Notes: generated by a model not told the origin, from the letters alone. 62,861 nucleotides of DNA from CAYPNF01 sp964411985 (GCA_964411985.1 CAYPNF010000049.1:1-62861), one strand, 5' to 3'; shown: positions 52,012 to 62,711, counted from the stretch's first letter. Numbers and translations: made by a program.

Positions 52012-52494
52012 TTATCCGGACTGAGCCAGGAGCTTTGCCAACTCTTCCAGGCCAGCCTGATCTTCCAGATCAAATCGCCGCAGGCTCGGACTATCCAGAT
52101 CCAATACCCCCAGCAGGGTCTCCCCGCGGAGAATCGGCACGACGATTTCGGACTGGGAAGCCCCGTCGCAGGCGATGTGCCCTGGGAACTGATGAACATC
52201 CGGGACTAGGACTGTCTCCCGCTGTTGCGCAGCGGTGCCACAGACTCCTCGTCCCATGGCGATTCGTAGGCAGGCAGGGTTTCCCTGGAAGGGCCCGAGG
52301 ACAAGCTGTCCTCCGAGGTTTCGGTAGACACCCACCCAGTTGAGGTCGGGAAGGGAGTGAAAAAGGAGGGAGGAGAGGTTTGCGCTGTTGGCGATGAAAT
52401 CGGGTTCGCCGTGGAAAAGGGCCTCAGCCTGCTTCACGAGTTGGCGGTACAACTCCGGCTTGTCAGCGGTATCTTGCTGCTGCAACACGAACAT
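52012..52494 (-). CDS. msrC: Free methionine-(R)-sulfoxide reductase (GAF domain)
   Basis: A 160-residue single-GAF protein of the usual fRMsr length. The three catalytic/resolving cysteines are present at C75 (NPACLRIAMGRG), C85 (GVCGTAAQQ) and C109 (HIACDGASQSEIV), with the same 10 and 24 spacing as E. coli MsrC (C84/C94/C118). It reduces free methionine-R-sulfoxide using thioredoxin-type donors in the cytosol. It is divergent from the large HzsA-like gene at 52665. Confidence 0.93.
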   Translation of the reverse strand: MFVLQQQDTADKPELYRQLVKQAEALFHGEPDFIANSANLSSLLFHSLPDLNWVGVYRNLGGQLVLGPFQGNPACLRIAMGRGVCGTAAQQRETVLVPDVHQFPGHIACDGASQSEIVVPILRGETLLGVLDLDSPSLRRFDLEDQAGLEELAKLLAQSG

Positions 52495-52664
52495 GTCCTG
52501 GAGACTAATCTGGGACTCTCACCATGGCGATACCATTGTTGGGGTTCGGTTGTCTTTGGGAGGCAACGGCTCGGAGATCCGTTGCCTACCTCTTGTCAAA
52601 GGAGATACCGCTCGGTTTGGTCTTTCCTTCCGGGATCAGCAACGGTACTTTGTCAGAAGAGACT

Positions 52665-55600
52665 ATGAACTCCGCGTTACGGCTCTTCACAGCTGCATGC
52701 TGGCCATTCTTCCTGGCAGTGGGTGGACTCGCCGAAAGCTCCCCGTCCCCCTCTTCGATCGTCCCCACATCGACGCCTGCACCTTCCGTTTCGGATCAGG
52801 CACTTCTTGCCCATTGGACCTTCGACGATTCCGATGGGTCCCGATGCGTGAATGCCGCGGGATCGGGCTGTGAGGCTGTCCGCGATTCCCGCACCTCCAG
52901 TTCGCCGCGGGTTGCTGGGCTCTATGGAAAAGCCTTGAGCCTGCAAGGCACGCACGCCTGGAAAACCCAACTGGCCTGGACTCAGATGCCCGGTTTGAGC
53001 TTCTCGGTCTGGGTGCGCCCGACCGTCCTCTCAGGCTTCCGCGAGCTCTTTCGGCAGGAATGCCCTAACCGTCTCCTGTTTTCCTTTCAGGAAGGAGGCA
53101 CCATCCTCTCCCTGGGACTCAACATTGGCGGGTATCTCGAGTGCGACGCTCGTATTCAGCCTGACCAACTGCTGGATGGGCGGTGGCATCATTGTGCCGC
53201 CACTTTCGACGGTCAGTGGATGCGTGTTTACCTCGACGGCGGTGAGATCGGAGCTCTCCAACATCCCGGCACGATTTCCTTTTCTCCCGAAATCCCTGCG
53301 TTCATCGGATCGAGCGAAGGTTCCAACGAGTATTTTCAAGGTGCCCTGGATGACTTGCGGGTGTATGCGAAAGGGTTGGGGGCGCAGGAGGTGACGGCTC
53401 TTTTTGGTGAGGGAGCCCGCTCGCTGGAAGCCCGGGACCGAGAACTTCAGGCGCTGATCGGCGGTCTGTACCCTACCGGACAGTCCTTTGCCCAAACCCT
53501 GGCCAGCCTTCGCCGCACCAATGCCAATCCTGCTCGCAAAGAGCACCCTGATCTGGCGCTGGCACTCAACGCCCGACTGCGCACCGGGTTCCCAGAGGAA
53601 TGCCGCGATTTCTATCAATACACCGGCATTACCCCACTCGACTATTTGTCCAACGCGGACGCAGATCTGGACGCCCGGATGGCTGGGCGACTCCTCGAGC
53701 TGTTGGTCGAATACAAGCCGCTCACGGAGAATCAGCGTGCCCGGCAGGCTCCTGAATCCGCAAGCCAATGGCAGGCTGCCGAGGGCCTCCAGCAGCGGTT
53801 CGATCAACTCCTGGCGGGCAAGCAGCAAACCCAATTCTCACCCGAGTGGATCCAACTCATCCTGGACGCCGGCCCGCAAGTACAGTTTCGTCCCTCCACT
53901 CATGAGCCCGTGGCCCCCTATCTGAAGCCGGAAACACCCTCCACCCTCGCTCGCTCCAGCTCCGAGGCGCGTCAAATGCTTGAGAAAGACTGGCTCTACC
54001 AGGCGGACGACAAGCCCACGGTGGACCGCATTCGCCAGGAGATGGATTGGACCCGTGCTTTGGCCCGGCGGATCGGCGCGAAACTTCCTGGTAGGGAGCC
54101 TTTCCAGCGCGAAATGGCCGAACTGGATCGTCTTGAGAAGTCCTTGGACGCTCTGTCCTCGAAGGCGCGAATCGATCTTTACACCGAGGTGCGGGCGCTC
54201 AAGCGATCCATCCTGTTCAGGAACCCCGCCCTGGACTTCAGCAAGGTCCTCCTCGTCGACATGCCGTTGCCTCAAGGGTCCGAATGGCAGCATGAGACCC
54301 GCCACCGCCTCGGTTATATGGCGGTTCCTGGGGCTCGCCTTCTGGTCTTGGATGGACTGCGACCCGACGGAAAACTCACTCAGCTCATGCCGCAGGCCCC
54401 ACTGCATGGCTCGTTCTGGCGGCCGGACATCTCCTTCGATGCGCGCAAAGTTCTGTTCTGCTTCAAGCCGCACAACGAAAAGTCGTTTCACCTTTATGAA
54501 ATCAATGTGGACGGCTCCGGTCTCAAACAGCTGACCGACGGTCCCTACGACGACCTGGACCCCGTCTATCTGCCCGACCAGGAGCATGTCTTGTTCAGCA
54601 CCACCCGCGGCAACACCTACGTGCGTTGCATGCCGCCCACGAGCGCGTTTGTCCTCGCTCGCGCGAATGCCGACGGCAAGAACATCTATCTCATCTCCGC
54701 CAATAACGAACCGGATTACCTGCCGTCGGTGATGAATGATGGTCGGGTGGTTTACACGCGCTGGGAGTACACCGATAAACCGCTCTGGCGCGCTCAAAAG
54801 CTGTGGACCGTCAATCCCGATGGTACCCAGACGCTGATGTTTTGGGGCAACCAGAGTGTCTGGCCCGACGTCATGAAGGACGCCCGCAACATCCCGGGAA
54901 GCCGGCGGGTGATGTTTACAGGGAGCGCGCATCACAATTGGTTTAGCGGTTCCGTGGGGATCATCGATCCCGATCAGGGATTCAATTTCCCCTGGGGTCT
55001 GACCAAAGTGACTGCGGATGTCGCCTGGCCGGAATGTGGCAACGGTCCGGTCGATCCTGCGGAATCGCCCGAGTATCACTCGTCGGGTCGGTTCGACGCC
55101 TACTATTCGCCCTATCCCTTGAGCGAGCAGGACTTCCTGGTCTCGGCGCAACGCCAGGGCAAATTCGCCTTGTACCTGATGGATGTGGAGGGCAACCGGG
55201 AACTTGTCTACGAAGGCACCCATCAGGTGCTCCACGCCATGCCGCTGAAGGCCCGTCCTATTCCCCCGGTGCCTGTGGATCGTGTTGCCTGGCCGAAGCG
55301 TGACGACTCCGCGCCCCCGAAAGCCGGCCTCCTTTTCAGCAGTGACATTTACCAGGGGGCTCCACCCGAGCTGCGTGGCAAGGCCCATTTTCTGCGCATC
55401 TTCAGCATCGATCACAAGACCTACACCTATTGGTACAAGCGGCCCTACATCTCCACGGGGCCGGTGGTCTCGGCGGTGCAGTCCGAAGGGGTCAAGCGCC
55501 TGCTGGGTACGGTGCCCATCGAGGCGGATGGTTCAGTCAATTTTGAGGCTCCCCCGGGAATCCCCTTGCACTTTCAACTGCTGGACGAGCAGCAACGAGC

Positions 55601-56282
55601 TCTCCAGACCATGCGCAGCTTCGTGAACGTCATGCCGGGGGAGAGCCGCGGGTGCTTAGGTTGTCACGAGTCCCATAGCCGAACCCCCGAGATGGCGAAT
55701 CGCCCTATCGCCTTGACCCGCGCTCCGAGTACCATTACTCCACCGCCGTGGCCGGATGTCACGGTCAGCTATCCGCGCTACGTTCGGCCAGTGCTCGATC
55801 GCTACTGCGGTCGATGCCACCAGGGGGACGGTGAAGGGCGCAAGAAGCTCGATTTAACCGAGCGCCCGACTGAACCGGTCTTCACCGAGCCTTACTGGAC
55901 CCTGATCGGTCGTCCCACCTGGGGGCAGCCTTACCAGATGCCGAAAGATCCCCCGCCGGGCTTCGGCATAGCGGGTTGTCTGCTGGTGGAAGCCTATGGC
56001 ACCGTCGACCCAAAAGCTTATGTGACCCCGCCACCCATGACCACGCTCTCCTATCGCAGCAAGCTGATTGAGATGGTCACGAGCGGAAAGCACCATGATG
56101 TGAAAGTGGACGAAATCAGCCGACTTCGCCTCATTGCCTGGGTGGACGCCATGTGTCCCTACATGGGCGAGGATGAAATCAAGCAAATCCCCGACCCGGT
56201 GTTTCAGGGCGTCGATTGGCTGGCCGTCCGCCCGCGGATTGCCACCGCACCTCAAGTGAACCGCCCTGGACCAGTCCCTTGA
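52665..56282 (+). CDS. Secreted LamG / beta-propeller / HzsA-like CxxCH protein
   Basis: About 1205 residues from MNSALRLFTAACWPFF, with a signal peptide. A LamG/concanavalin domain (about 45-235, LLAHWTFDDSDG, FSVWVRPTVLSGF, LDDLRVYAKGLG) precedes a helical linker. A PD40-type propeller follows (about 560-790, HLYEINVDGSGLKQL, HVLFSTTRGNTYVRC), then a hydrazine-synthase-alpha-like region with heme motifs CLGCH (about 996) and CGRCH (about 1047). The C-terminus (KHHDVKVDEISRLRLIAWVD) resembles the end of planctomycete cytochrome-like PSD1/HzsA proteins. It pairs in design with the protein at 27442 but has LamG instead of ThuA/SUMF1. Likely an extracellular redox or carbohydrate-associated protein. 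First gene of a plus-strand run to 62861. Confidence 0.85.
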   Translation: MNSALRLFTAACWPFFLAVGGLAESSPSPSSIVPTSTPAPSVSDQALLAHWTFDDSDGSRCVNAAGSGCEAVRDSRTSSSPRVAGLYGKALSLQGTHAWKTQLAWTQMPGLSFSVWVRPTVLSGFRELFRQECPNRLLFSFQEGGTILSLGLNIGGYLECDARIQPDQLLDGRWHHCAATFDGQWMRVYLDGGEIGALQHPGTISFSPEIPAFIGSSEGSNEYFQGALDDLRVYAKGLGAQEVTALFGEGARSLEARDRELQALIGGLYPTGQSFAQTLASLRRTNANPARKEHPDLALALNARLRTGFPEECRDFYQYTGITPLDYLSNADADLDARMAGRLLELLVEYKPLTENQRARQAPESASQWQAAEGLQQRFDQLLAGKQQTQFSPEWIQLILDAGPQVQFRPSTHEPVAPYLKPETPSTLARSSSEARQMLEKDWLYQADDKPTVDRIRQEMDWTRALARRIGAKLPGREPFQREMAELDRLEKSLDALSSKARIDLYTEVRALKRSILFRNPALDFSKVLLVDMPLPQGSEWQHETRHRLGYMAVPGARLLVLDGLRPDGKLTQLMPQAPLHGSFWRPDISFDARKVLFCFKPHNEKSFHLYEINVDGSGLKQLTDGPYDDLDPVYLPDQEHVLFSTTRGNTYVRCMPPTSAFVLARANADGKNIYLISANNEPDYLPSVMNDGRVVYTRWEYTDKPLWRAQKLWTVNPDGTQTLMFWGNQSVWPDVMKDARNIPGSRRVMFTGSAHHNWFSGSVGIIDPDQGFNFPWGLTKVTADVAWPECGNGPVDPAESPEYHSSGRFDAYYSPYPLSEQDFLVSAQRQGKFALYLMDVEGNRELVYEGTHQVLHAMPLKARPIPPVPVDRVAWPKRDDSAPPKAGLLFSSDIYQGAPPELRGKAHFLRIFSIDHKTYTYWYKRPYISTGPVVSAVQSEGVKRLLGTVPIEADGSVNFEAPPGIPLHFQLLDEQQRALQTMRSFVNVMPGESRGCLGCHESHSRTPEMANRPIALTRAPSTITPPPWPDVTVSYPRYVRPVLDRYCGRCHQGDGEGRKKLDLTERPTEPVFTEPYWTLIGRPTWGQPYQMPKDPPPGFGIAGCLLVEAYGTVDPKAYVTPPPMTTLSYRSKLIEMVTSGKHHDVKVDEISRLRLIAWVDAMCPYMGEDEIKQIPDPVFQGVDWLAVRPRIATAPQVNRPGPVP

Positions 56283-56288
56283 CCGATC

Positions 56289-57959
56289 ATGACAAATCTC
56301 CAGTCGCCCCGAAAGACCGTCCTTGCCCTCCTTGTCCTGCTCCAGGTCCTGCCTTTCGTGGCCTCTGCCCAGACGGTCACCCTGCGATCTTTGCTGGCGG
56401 AAATGACCCATCCAGAGGCCCTGGTGCGTTTTCCCGAGCCACGCTACCAGTCTCTCCAGGCATCCAGTTATAACCGAGCGTCGACGAACCGAAACCAGCC
56501 CAACCAGGACACCAGCGGGTGGTTTGCCGATAGTGACGGCGTGGGGTACATCCGTACCGAGATGCATCAGGGCAAACAGGAGTGGGTGCTCATGGAGCAT
56601 CAAGGGCCAGGGTGCATCACCAAGATCTGGACTCCCTTTTTCTATTACGACTTCAACGAACGGGTCGGACCGAACCTTCGCATTTACCTCGACGGATCGG
56701 ACCAACCGGTCCTGGACGAATCGCTGATCAAGCTGGTTCGCGGCGAAGGAACCTTCACCCCACCTCTGGCCCAGCCGACAGCTCGAGCCGGTGATTCCTA
56801 TGTGCCGATTCCCTTCGGGAAAAGCTGCAAAATTACGATGGCGCAAAAGCCCTTCTATAACATCATCAATTATCGTGCTTATCCCGAGGGAACCCAGGTC
56901 GAGACCTTCAGCCTGGCTCATTACGCGGCCGCAGCGGGCGACCTGCAAAAGGCAGGAACTGCTCTGACTGCCAAGCCGGATGAAAACAAGGGGACGGTCC
57001 AGAAATCCGCCCTGCTCAAGCCGGGTGGGAAACTTACGGTAAAACTCCCACCAGGCCCCTCGTCCCTGCATCAGTTCACGGTGCGATTGCCCGGTGCCAA
57101 ATCCTCCCCGGAAAGCCTGAGGTCGACGGTCCTGGTTATGACTTTCGATGGGGAGCAGACCGTGTGGTGTCCGTTGGGTGATTTCTTTTGCAGCGCAGAC
57201 TCACTTCATCCCATGCAAACCTGGCAACGGACGGTCGATGCCGAGGGCGTTCTCACTTGCCGATGGGTCATGCCTTACCGGAAGTCGGGCACCATGCAGG
57301 TTCTGAACCTCGGTGTCGGGGCCGTGGGCCTCCAGGTTCGGGCTGAGGTGAGACCTTGGAAATGGGATGACCGTTCCATGCATTTCCACGCCAACTGGCG
57401 ACCGGACGATATCGTGCCGGGCACACCGTTCCAGGACTGGAATTACATCGATATTCGTGGCCAAGGCGTCTACGTGGGAGACGCCTGGACCGTCTTGAAC
57501 GTTCAGGGCAGTTGGTGGGGTGAAGGAGACGAGAAAATCTACGTGGATACGGCGTGGGATCAGGGATTCCCCACGCACTTCGGAACGGGCACGGAAGATT
57601 ATTACGGCTGGGCGGGGGGCGAGGTACCGACTCGCAAGGATGAATTCAGTGTGCCCTTCCTAGCCAATGTCCGCGTGGGCGGTTTGGACGGATACACGAC
57701 CGGATTCAACATCTGCACCCGCACACGAAGCCTCGACGCGATTCCATTCAATCAGCGTCTCCGTTTCGAAATGGAGTCGTCGTTCGGCACCGACATTCGT
57801 AATCCTTGGAATCTGCTCGGGTATTCTGCGGTGACGTTTTGGTACGCGAAACCCGGAGCTTCTCACAATCGTCCTGGCTTACCCGCCGCCGCCGCCAAAC
57901 CGATTCTCCAGCTGGAAGCTCTCCGTAAACTCTCGAAAGAGATCCAATCACGCCGGTGA
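56289..57959 (+). CDS. Secreted GH172 / DUF2961 family protein
   Basis: A 556-residue protein with a signal peptide (TVLALLVLLQVLPFVASAQ). DUF2961 features are NQDTSGWFADSD, HQGPGCITKIWTPFFYYDFN, DGSDQPVLDESLIKLVRGEG and, near the C-terminus, FPTHFGTGTEDYYGWAGG with the acidic pair typical of the catalytic site. GH172 enzymes include alpha-D-fructofuranosidases, difructose-anhydride synthases and D-arabinofuranosidases, so a furanose substrate is likely. The gene starts 6 bp after the previous stop, in the same operon. Confidence 0.88.
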   Translation: MTNLQSPRKTVLALLVLLQVLPFVASAQTVTLRSLLAEMTHPEALVRFPEPRYQSLQASSYNRASTNRNQPNQDTSGWFADSDGVGYIRTEMHQGKQEWVLMEHQGPGCITKIWTPFFYYDFNERVGPNLRIYLDGSDQPVLDESLIKLVRGEGTFTPPLAQPTARAGDSYVPIPFGKSCKITMAQKPFYNIINYRAYPEGTQVETFSLAHYAAAAGDLQKAGTALTAKPDENKGTVQKSALLKPGGKLTVKLPPGPSSLHQFTVRLPGAKSSPESLRSTVLVMTFDGEQTVWCPLGDFFCSADSLHPMQTWQRTVDAEGVLTCRWVMPYRKSGTMQVLNLGVGAVGLQVRAEVRPWKWDDRSMHFHANWRPDDIVPGTPFQDWNYIDIRGQGVYVGDAWTVLNVQGSWWGEGDEKIYVDTAWDQGFPTHFGTGTEDYYGWAGGEVPTRKDEFSVPFLANVRVGGLDGYTTGFNICTRTRSLDAIPFNQRLRFEMESSFGTDIRNPWNLLGYSAVTFWYAKPGASHNRPGLPAAAAKPILQLEALRKLSKEIQSRR

Positions 57960-57992
57960 ACTTCGGCCTCCCTCCTCTTACCCCGAGATCCC

Positions 57993-60158
57993 ATGAAAAC
58001 GAACCTACTGTTGAACCTCGTCCTTGCAGTTGGGGCCATTTCCGCCTCAGCCCTGAGTGCCACCCCCGACTGGATGATCGATCCGAGGCCCTTCAAAGCC
58101 AGCGTGCGGGAAGACAAAGCCAAGCAGGAATTGGTGATGGAAAATGGTCTTGCCCGTCGGGCGCTCCGGTTGACACCCAACGCCGCCACCGTCGACTACC
58201 GCAGCCTGGTCACCGGCGAACAGCTGTTGCGCGCCACCGGTCCGGAAGCGCGGGTTACCTTAGACGGCAAGGAGTACGCCATCGGCGGTTTGGAGGGGCA
58301 ACCGGTCAAGAACTACCTTAAAGCCAAATGGGTGGACAACCTGAAGCCCATCACCAATTCCTACCAGTTCGCTGGTTGGAAAGAGACGGCGCTTCAACCC
58401 CGCCTTGCGTGGAAGAAGCGGCCTGAATGGTTGTCGCGAGATTTGCCTTGGCCTGCGCCAGGGCGCGAGGTGTCGCTGCGTTTTGTCCCTCCTGGGAACG
58501 CCCAGGCGACTCTGCCTGAGGTGGACGTGCATTATGCCATTTATGACGGCGTCCCGCTGATCGAAAAGTGGCTCACCATTCGCAACTCATCCACCCATCC
58601 GGTGCGGATCAACCGTACGATCGTCGAAACCCTGCAGGTACAGGAGACCGAAAGCGCGACGGAGCCCAACATCAACTGGGAACTTCCCAGCCTGTACGTG
58701 GAAACCGACTACGCTTACCTGTCGATGAACGCCAAGTCGGCCAACATGCGCAGTGTGCGCTGGCTGCCTGAACCCAAGTATGAAACCCAGGTCAACTACA
58801 ACCTGGAAACACCTTGCCTGCTCGAATGCGCCCCGGAATTTGGACCGGATGTGGATCTTGCTCCCGGGGCGACCCTCACTTCCATACGTTGTTTCGAACT
58901 TCTGCGCGACAGCACCGACCGCGAGCGGCGCGGCCTGGCTCAGCGTCGGATGTACCGTACGATTGCCCCTTGGTCCCAGGAAAACCCGATCATGGTTCAC
59001 CTCATCTCCAGCGATCCCCAAGCCATCCGCAAGATAATCGATCAAGGCGCGGAAGTGGGGGTGGAGATGATCATTCTCTCCTTCGGCAGCGGAGTGAACA
59101 TGGAGAGTCCAGATCCTGCGTACCAGGCGAAGTTCAAGGAAGTGGCGGACTACGCCAAGTCCAAAGGAATCGTCCTGGGGGGGTATTCCCTGCTGGCCAG
59201 CCGTGGGGCGGCCAAGGCGGAAGACAACTGCGGCGGTCCGGACAGCCGAATCCGTTACGGCTCGATGCCTTGCCTCGGCTCCAAGTGGGGGCAGGATTAC
59301 CTGGCGCAGCTGAAGTCTTTCATGACCACCACCGGGTTTGGCATCTTGGAGCATGACGGCTCTTACCCGGGCGATACCTGCGCACACACCAGCCACCCCG
59401 GGCATAAGGGATTGGGGGATTCCCAATGGGTCCAATTCACCGCCATCGCTGACTTCTACAAGTGGTGCCGCGCAAACGGCATCTACCTCAACGTGCCCGA
59501 CTGGTATTACCTCAACGGCAGTACCAAGTGTGCCATGAACTACAAGGAGACGAATTGGTCGCTGCCACGTGATGAACAAGAGATCATCGAACGCCAGAAT
59601 GTCTACGATGGCACCTGGGAAAAGACCGCCTCGATGGGCTGGATGTTCGTTCCTCTCACCCAGTATCACGGCGGCGGCGCTGCGGCCACCATCGAACCCC
59701 TCTGTGAGCACCTGGACCATTACGAAGCACGATTGGCCGATCTGTTCGGCGCTGGCGTGCAGGCCTGCTACCGTGGGCCACGCATCTACGATACCGACGA
59801 AACCAAGGCGCTCGTAAAGAAATGGATCTCTTTCTACAAGCAGCACCGGGAGGTTCTGGACTCCGACATGATCCACCTGCGCCGACCGGATGGGCGGGAT
59901 TGGGATGGTTTTGTGCACGTCAACCCGCTTGGGAAGGAGAAGGGATTGGCTTTCTTCTACAACCCGCTGGACGAAGCCATCACGCGAGAGATCCGGGTTC
60001 CGCTGCAATACGCCGGTCTCTCCAAGAAAGCCCGGGTCTCCGTGGAAGGCGCAGCGCCGACCACGATCCAATTGGACCGGAGTGAGACTGCCACGTTGAA
60101 GGTGACGATCCCGGCGCGAAAGAGGACCTGGTTGCTGTTCACCTCGGCTACCAAGTAA
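57993..60158 (+). CDS. Secreted alpha-galactosidase-like (clan GH-D type) protein
   Basis: A 721-residue protein with a signal peptide (LLLNLVLAVGAISASALSA). An N-terminal beta-supersandwich (about 30-310) precedes a TIM barrel (about 320-620) containing GVEMIILSFGSGVNME and GFGILEHDGSYPGDTC, whose Asp in EHDG is a candidate nucleophile. A C-terminal beta-domain follows (FVHVNPLGKEKGLAFFYNPL). The layout is that of GH36/GH27-like alpha-galactosidases or NAGases, but it is divergent and the substrate is uncertain. It starts 34 bp after the GH172 gene in the same run. Confidence 0.75.
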   Translation: MKTNLLLNLVLAVGAISASALSATPDWMIDPRPFKASVREDKAKQELVMENGLARRALRLTPNAATVDYRSLVTGEQLLRATGPEARVTLDGKEYAIGGLEGQPVKNYLKAKWVDNLKPITNSYQFAGWKETALQPRLAWKKRPEWLSRDLPWPAPGREVSLRFVPPGNAQATLPEVDVHYAIYDGVPLIEKWLTIRNSSTHPVRINRTIVETLQVQETESATEPNINWELPSLYVETDYAYLSMNAKSANMRSVRWLPEPKYETQVNYNLETPCLLECAPEFGPDVDLAPGATLTSIRCFELLRDSTDRERRGLAQRRMYRTIAPWSQENPIMVHLISSDPQAIRKIIDQGAEVGVEMIILSFGSGVNMESPDPAYQAKFKEVADYAKSKGIVLGGYSLLASRGAAKAEDNCGGPDSRIRYGSMPCLGSKWGQDYLAQLKSFMTTTGFGILEHDGSYPGDTCAHTSHPGHKGLGDSQWVQFTAIADFYKWCRANGIYLNVPDWYYLNGSTKCAMNYKETNWSLPRDEQEIIERQNVYDGTWEKTASMGWMFVPLTQYHGGGAAATIEPLCEHLDHYEARLADLFGAGVQACYRGPRIYDTDETKALVKKWISFYKQHREVLDSDMIHLRRPDGRDWDGFVHVNPLGKEKGLAFFYNPLDEAITREIRVPLQYAGLSKKARVSVEGAAPTTIQLDRSETATLKVTIPARKRTWLLFTSATK

Positions 60159-60209
60159 AGGCGAGTCGTTGGGCGCTCGGCGTTGTAGGATGGAAGCGTG
60201 AGGAATGAA

Positions 60210-62711
60210 ATGACAGCGAATCCGGTGCTACGGCGTTTTGAGAGGCCAACCATGGCATCACTCCCGGTCTGGGTGCTGTTGGTTTGGTTCAGCGTGATTC
60301 CTACGTCTCACAGTGCGCCTGCAGGCCGCATCGTGTGTCCGTCTCCCACTCCGAATACTGTCCAATTGGCGGCGAGAGAAATTCAGCGCTATGTCTACCT
60401 GAGAACGGCCACATCCCTTCCCATCACCACGAACGCCGCCTCAGGAAGGTCTATTGTGCTCAGGACCGACTCCACGCTGGGTCAAGAGCAGTACCGTTTT
60501 AAGAGGGTGGGGAAGGTCCTGACCCTCTCCGGCGGCAGCGAACTGGCGGTGTTGTACGGGGCCTACGCCTACGCCGAGAAAATGGGGGTGCGCTTCTACC
60601 TGCACGGGGACGTGCTGCCAGACGCGCAGGTTCCCTTCAGCATCCCGGATCTGGACGAGACCAGGGCTCCCGCGTTCGAAACACGCGGGATCCTGCCCTT
60701 CCACGATTTTCCGGAGGGACCCGACCTGTGGTCGACCGACGACTACAAGGCGGTGCTGGCGCAGATGGTCAAACTGCGGATGAATTTTTTCGGCCTGCAC
60801 ACTTACACCGAATGCGGTTGGGGCTCGGAACCCACCACCTGGCTTGGCTTGCCTTCCGATGTGAAGAACAATGGGGACCCTCTCTTTAGCTACGCGTCCC
60901 ACTACTTCAGCACGGCAAGGGAGGCATCGGGGCACCAACCGCGTCGCGTCGAGGAGATGCTTTTCGGCGGATCGCTGCTGCTGGAGTCGGATCCGTGGGG
61001 GCCACCCGTGATGGCCGGTCTGATGCCCCAGGGCAAGACGCTGGAGGAAAAGAATCAAGTCTTCATTCGCGCCGCCGCGATGCTGAGGGAAGTGTTTTCC
61101 TATGCGCATCGCTTTGGCATCAAGACGTGTGTGGGCACTGAGATTCCTCTCACCGATCCGGTGCGACTGTTGCCGCACGAACTCCGAGAGCACCTGAAGG
61201 AAAAGGGCTTATCGGTAGCCGATCGAGCCACGCTAAAGGAATTGTACAAAGGCACCTTTCTACGCGCCACCCTTGCGTACCCGCTCGATTACTACTGGCT
61301 TTGGACTCCTGAATCGTGGCGTTCCCCCAGGCCCGAAGCCGAGACCCAGGCGAGCCTCAGCGACCTGCAGATCGCGGTGGAGGCGGCGCGGGAGGTGAAA
61401 GCCCCATTTACCCTGGCCACCGCCGGATGGGTTCTGGGACCCGCAAGCGACCGGGCGATGTTCGATCGACTGCTACCCAAGGAGATGCCCTTTGCCGCGC
61501 TCAACCTGGAGCTGGGAACGGTCCCCGTGGACGAAGGCTTCGCGCGGTTGAAGGATCGTCCTGGTTGGGCCATTCCCTGGATGGAAGACGACCTCAGCAT
61601 GAGTTCCCCGGAGTTATGGGTGGGTCGGATCCGACGCGACGCGTATGACGCACATCGCCATGGCTGCAGGGGGCTGATCGGCATCCACTGGCGGACGGAG
61701 GAGGTGGGACCGATGGCGGCCGGGTTGGCCCAGGCCCAGTGGCAGGTTCCTGAGGCGGATCCCAGCCCCACGAACGCAGCACGATACCTGGACACGTGGG
61801 ATTTCTACCTCGACTGGGCACGCCACCAGTTTGGCGAAGAGGCGGCTCAGGACGCTGCGAAGATCTTCAGCCGGATCGATGGCTATCTACCGACTCCTGC
61901 TCCCGAGTGTCCCGGGGGTATTATGGTCAATCGTACACCGTGGAAAGCGGTGCAGGATCGCTACGCTTTCGTGGACGAACTGGCAGCCCTGCGGCCGCGG
62001 ATTCGAGGGGTGGGCAACGCGGCGCGGTTCGAGCGGTGGATAAAATCGTTCGAATACTTGCGCGCGATCGGGCGCGTGGCTTGTGCTCGTGGGCAGCTGG
62101 ATCAGGCCATGGAGGACATGAACAAGCTTTCCGATCCCCTTCGGCGGCGTGCATTTGCCGAAACGGAGGTGCTCTCCCTGCGAATAAGGTTGATGGAGGA
62201 TTGGGGGCGCATGATCACGTTGTGCCTGGAAACGGCTGACACCTGGGGCTCGATCGGTCACGTGCTCACGCATGAGATGTTTAACCGGGGGACCCTGGCC
62301 CTCCTGGAGGGACACGATTCTGCGATTGAAAAAGCCCTGGGAGTGAGACTTCCCGCCACGGTGCAAGCGTCCAAAGCCTACCAGGGCGGCCCGCGCCTGA
62401 TTGTTCCCGGGCGGCGCAGCGTGACGGAAACCGGGGAGGAATTGTCACTGAAGGTGATCGTGCTGGACAACAGACCGCCCAAATCAGCTTCGCTGCATTG
62501 GCGTCGGATGGGGCAGGGCCGATGGCACTCACTACCCCTGCGTCTCGTCGAGCGGGCGGTGTACACTGTGATGCTGCCGGCGGCTGGGGCCGAGTCTCTG
62601 GAATACTATATCGAGGCAGACACGGTCGGCGGGGCAAAATTGCGCTGGCCGGCTACTGCACCGAAGCTGAACCAAACCGTGGTCGAAATGCCGAGCAAAA
62701 GGACCCCATGA
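60210..62711 (+). CDS. Secreted alpha-glucuronidase-like (GH67/GH20-N type) hydrolase
   Basis: 833 residues from the ATG at 60210, chosen because GAGG lies 6 bp upstream and the signal peptide (LPVWVLLVWFSVIPTSHS) then has a normal length; GTG at 60198 is possible. An N-terminal domain (about 45-150, QLAAREIQRYVYLRTATSLP, LAVLYGAYAYAEKMGVRFYL) matches the hexosaminidase/alpha-glucuronidase N-domain. A TIM barrel follows (MVKLRMNFFGLHTYTECGWG, YDYHRHGCRG-like segment with GIHWRTEEV). Probably cleaves uronic-acid or other side chains of plant-type glycans. The stop overlaps the start of the next gene (ATGA at 62708-62711). Confidence 0.75.
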   Translation: MTANPVLRRFERPTMASLPVWVLLVWFSVIPTSHSAPAGRIVCPSPTPNTVQLAAREIQRYVYLRTATSLPITTNAASGRSIVLRTDSTLGQEQYRFKRVGKVLTLSGGSELAVLYGAYAYAEKMGVRFYLHGDVLPDAQVPFSIPDLDETRAPAFETRGILPFHDFPEGPDLWSTDDYKAVLAQMVKLRMNFFGLHTYTECGWGSEPTTWLGLPSDVKNNGDPLFSYASHYFSTAREASGHQPRRVEEMLFGGSLLLESDPWGPPVMAGLMPQGKTLEEKNQVFIRAAAMLREVFSYAHRFGIKTCVGTEIPLTDPVRLLPHELREHLKEKGLSVADRATLKELYKGTFLRATLAYPLDYYWLWTPESWRSPRPEAETQASLSDLQIAVEAAREVKAPFTLATAGWVLGPASDRAMFDRLLPKEMPFAALNLELGTVPVDEGFARLKDRPGWAIPWMEDDLSMSSPELWVGRIRRDAYDAHRHGCRGLIGIHWRTEEVGPMAAGLAQAQWQVPEADPSPTNAARYLDTWDFYLDWARHQFGEEAAQDAAKIFSRIDGYLPTPAPECPGGIMVNRTPWKAVQDRYAFVDELAALRPRIRGVGNAARFERWIKSFEYLRAIGRVACARGQLDQAMEDMNKLSDPLRRRAFAETEVLSLRIRLMEDWGRMITLCLETADTWGSIGHVLTHEMFNRGTLALLEGHDSAIEKALGVRLPATVQASKAYQGGPRLIVPGRRSVTETGEELSLKVIVLDNRPPKSASLHWRRMGQGRWHSLPLRLVERAVYTVMLPAAGAESLEYYIEADTVGGAKLRWPATAPKLNQTVVEMPSKRTP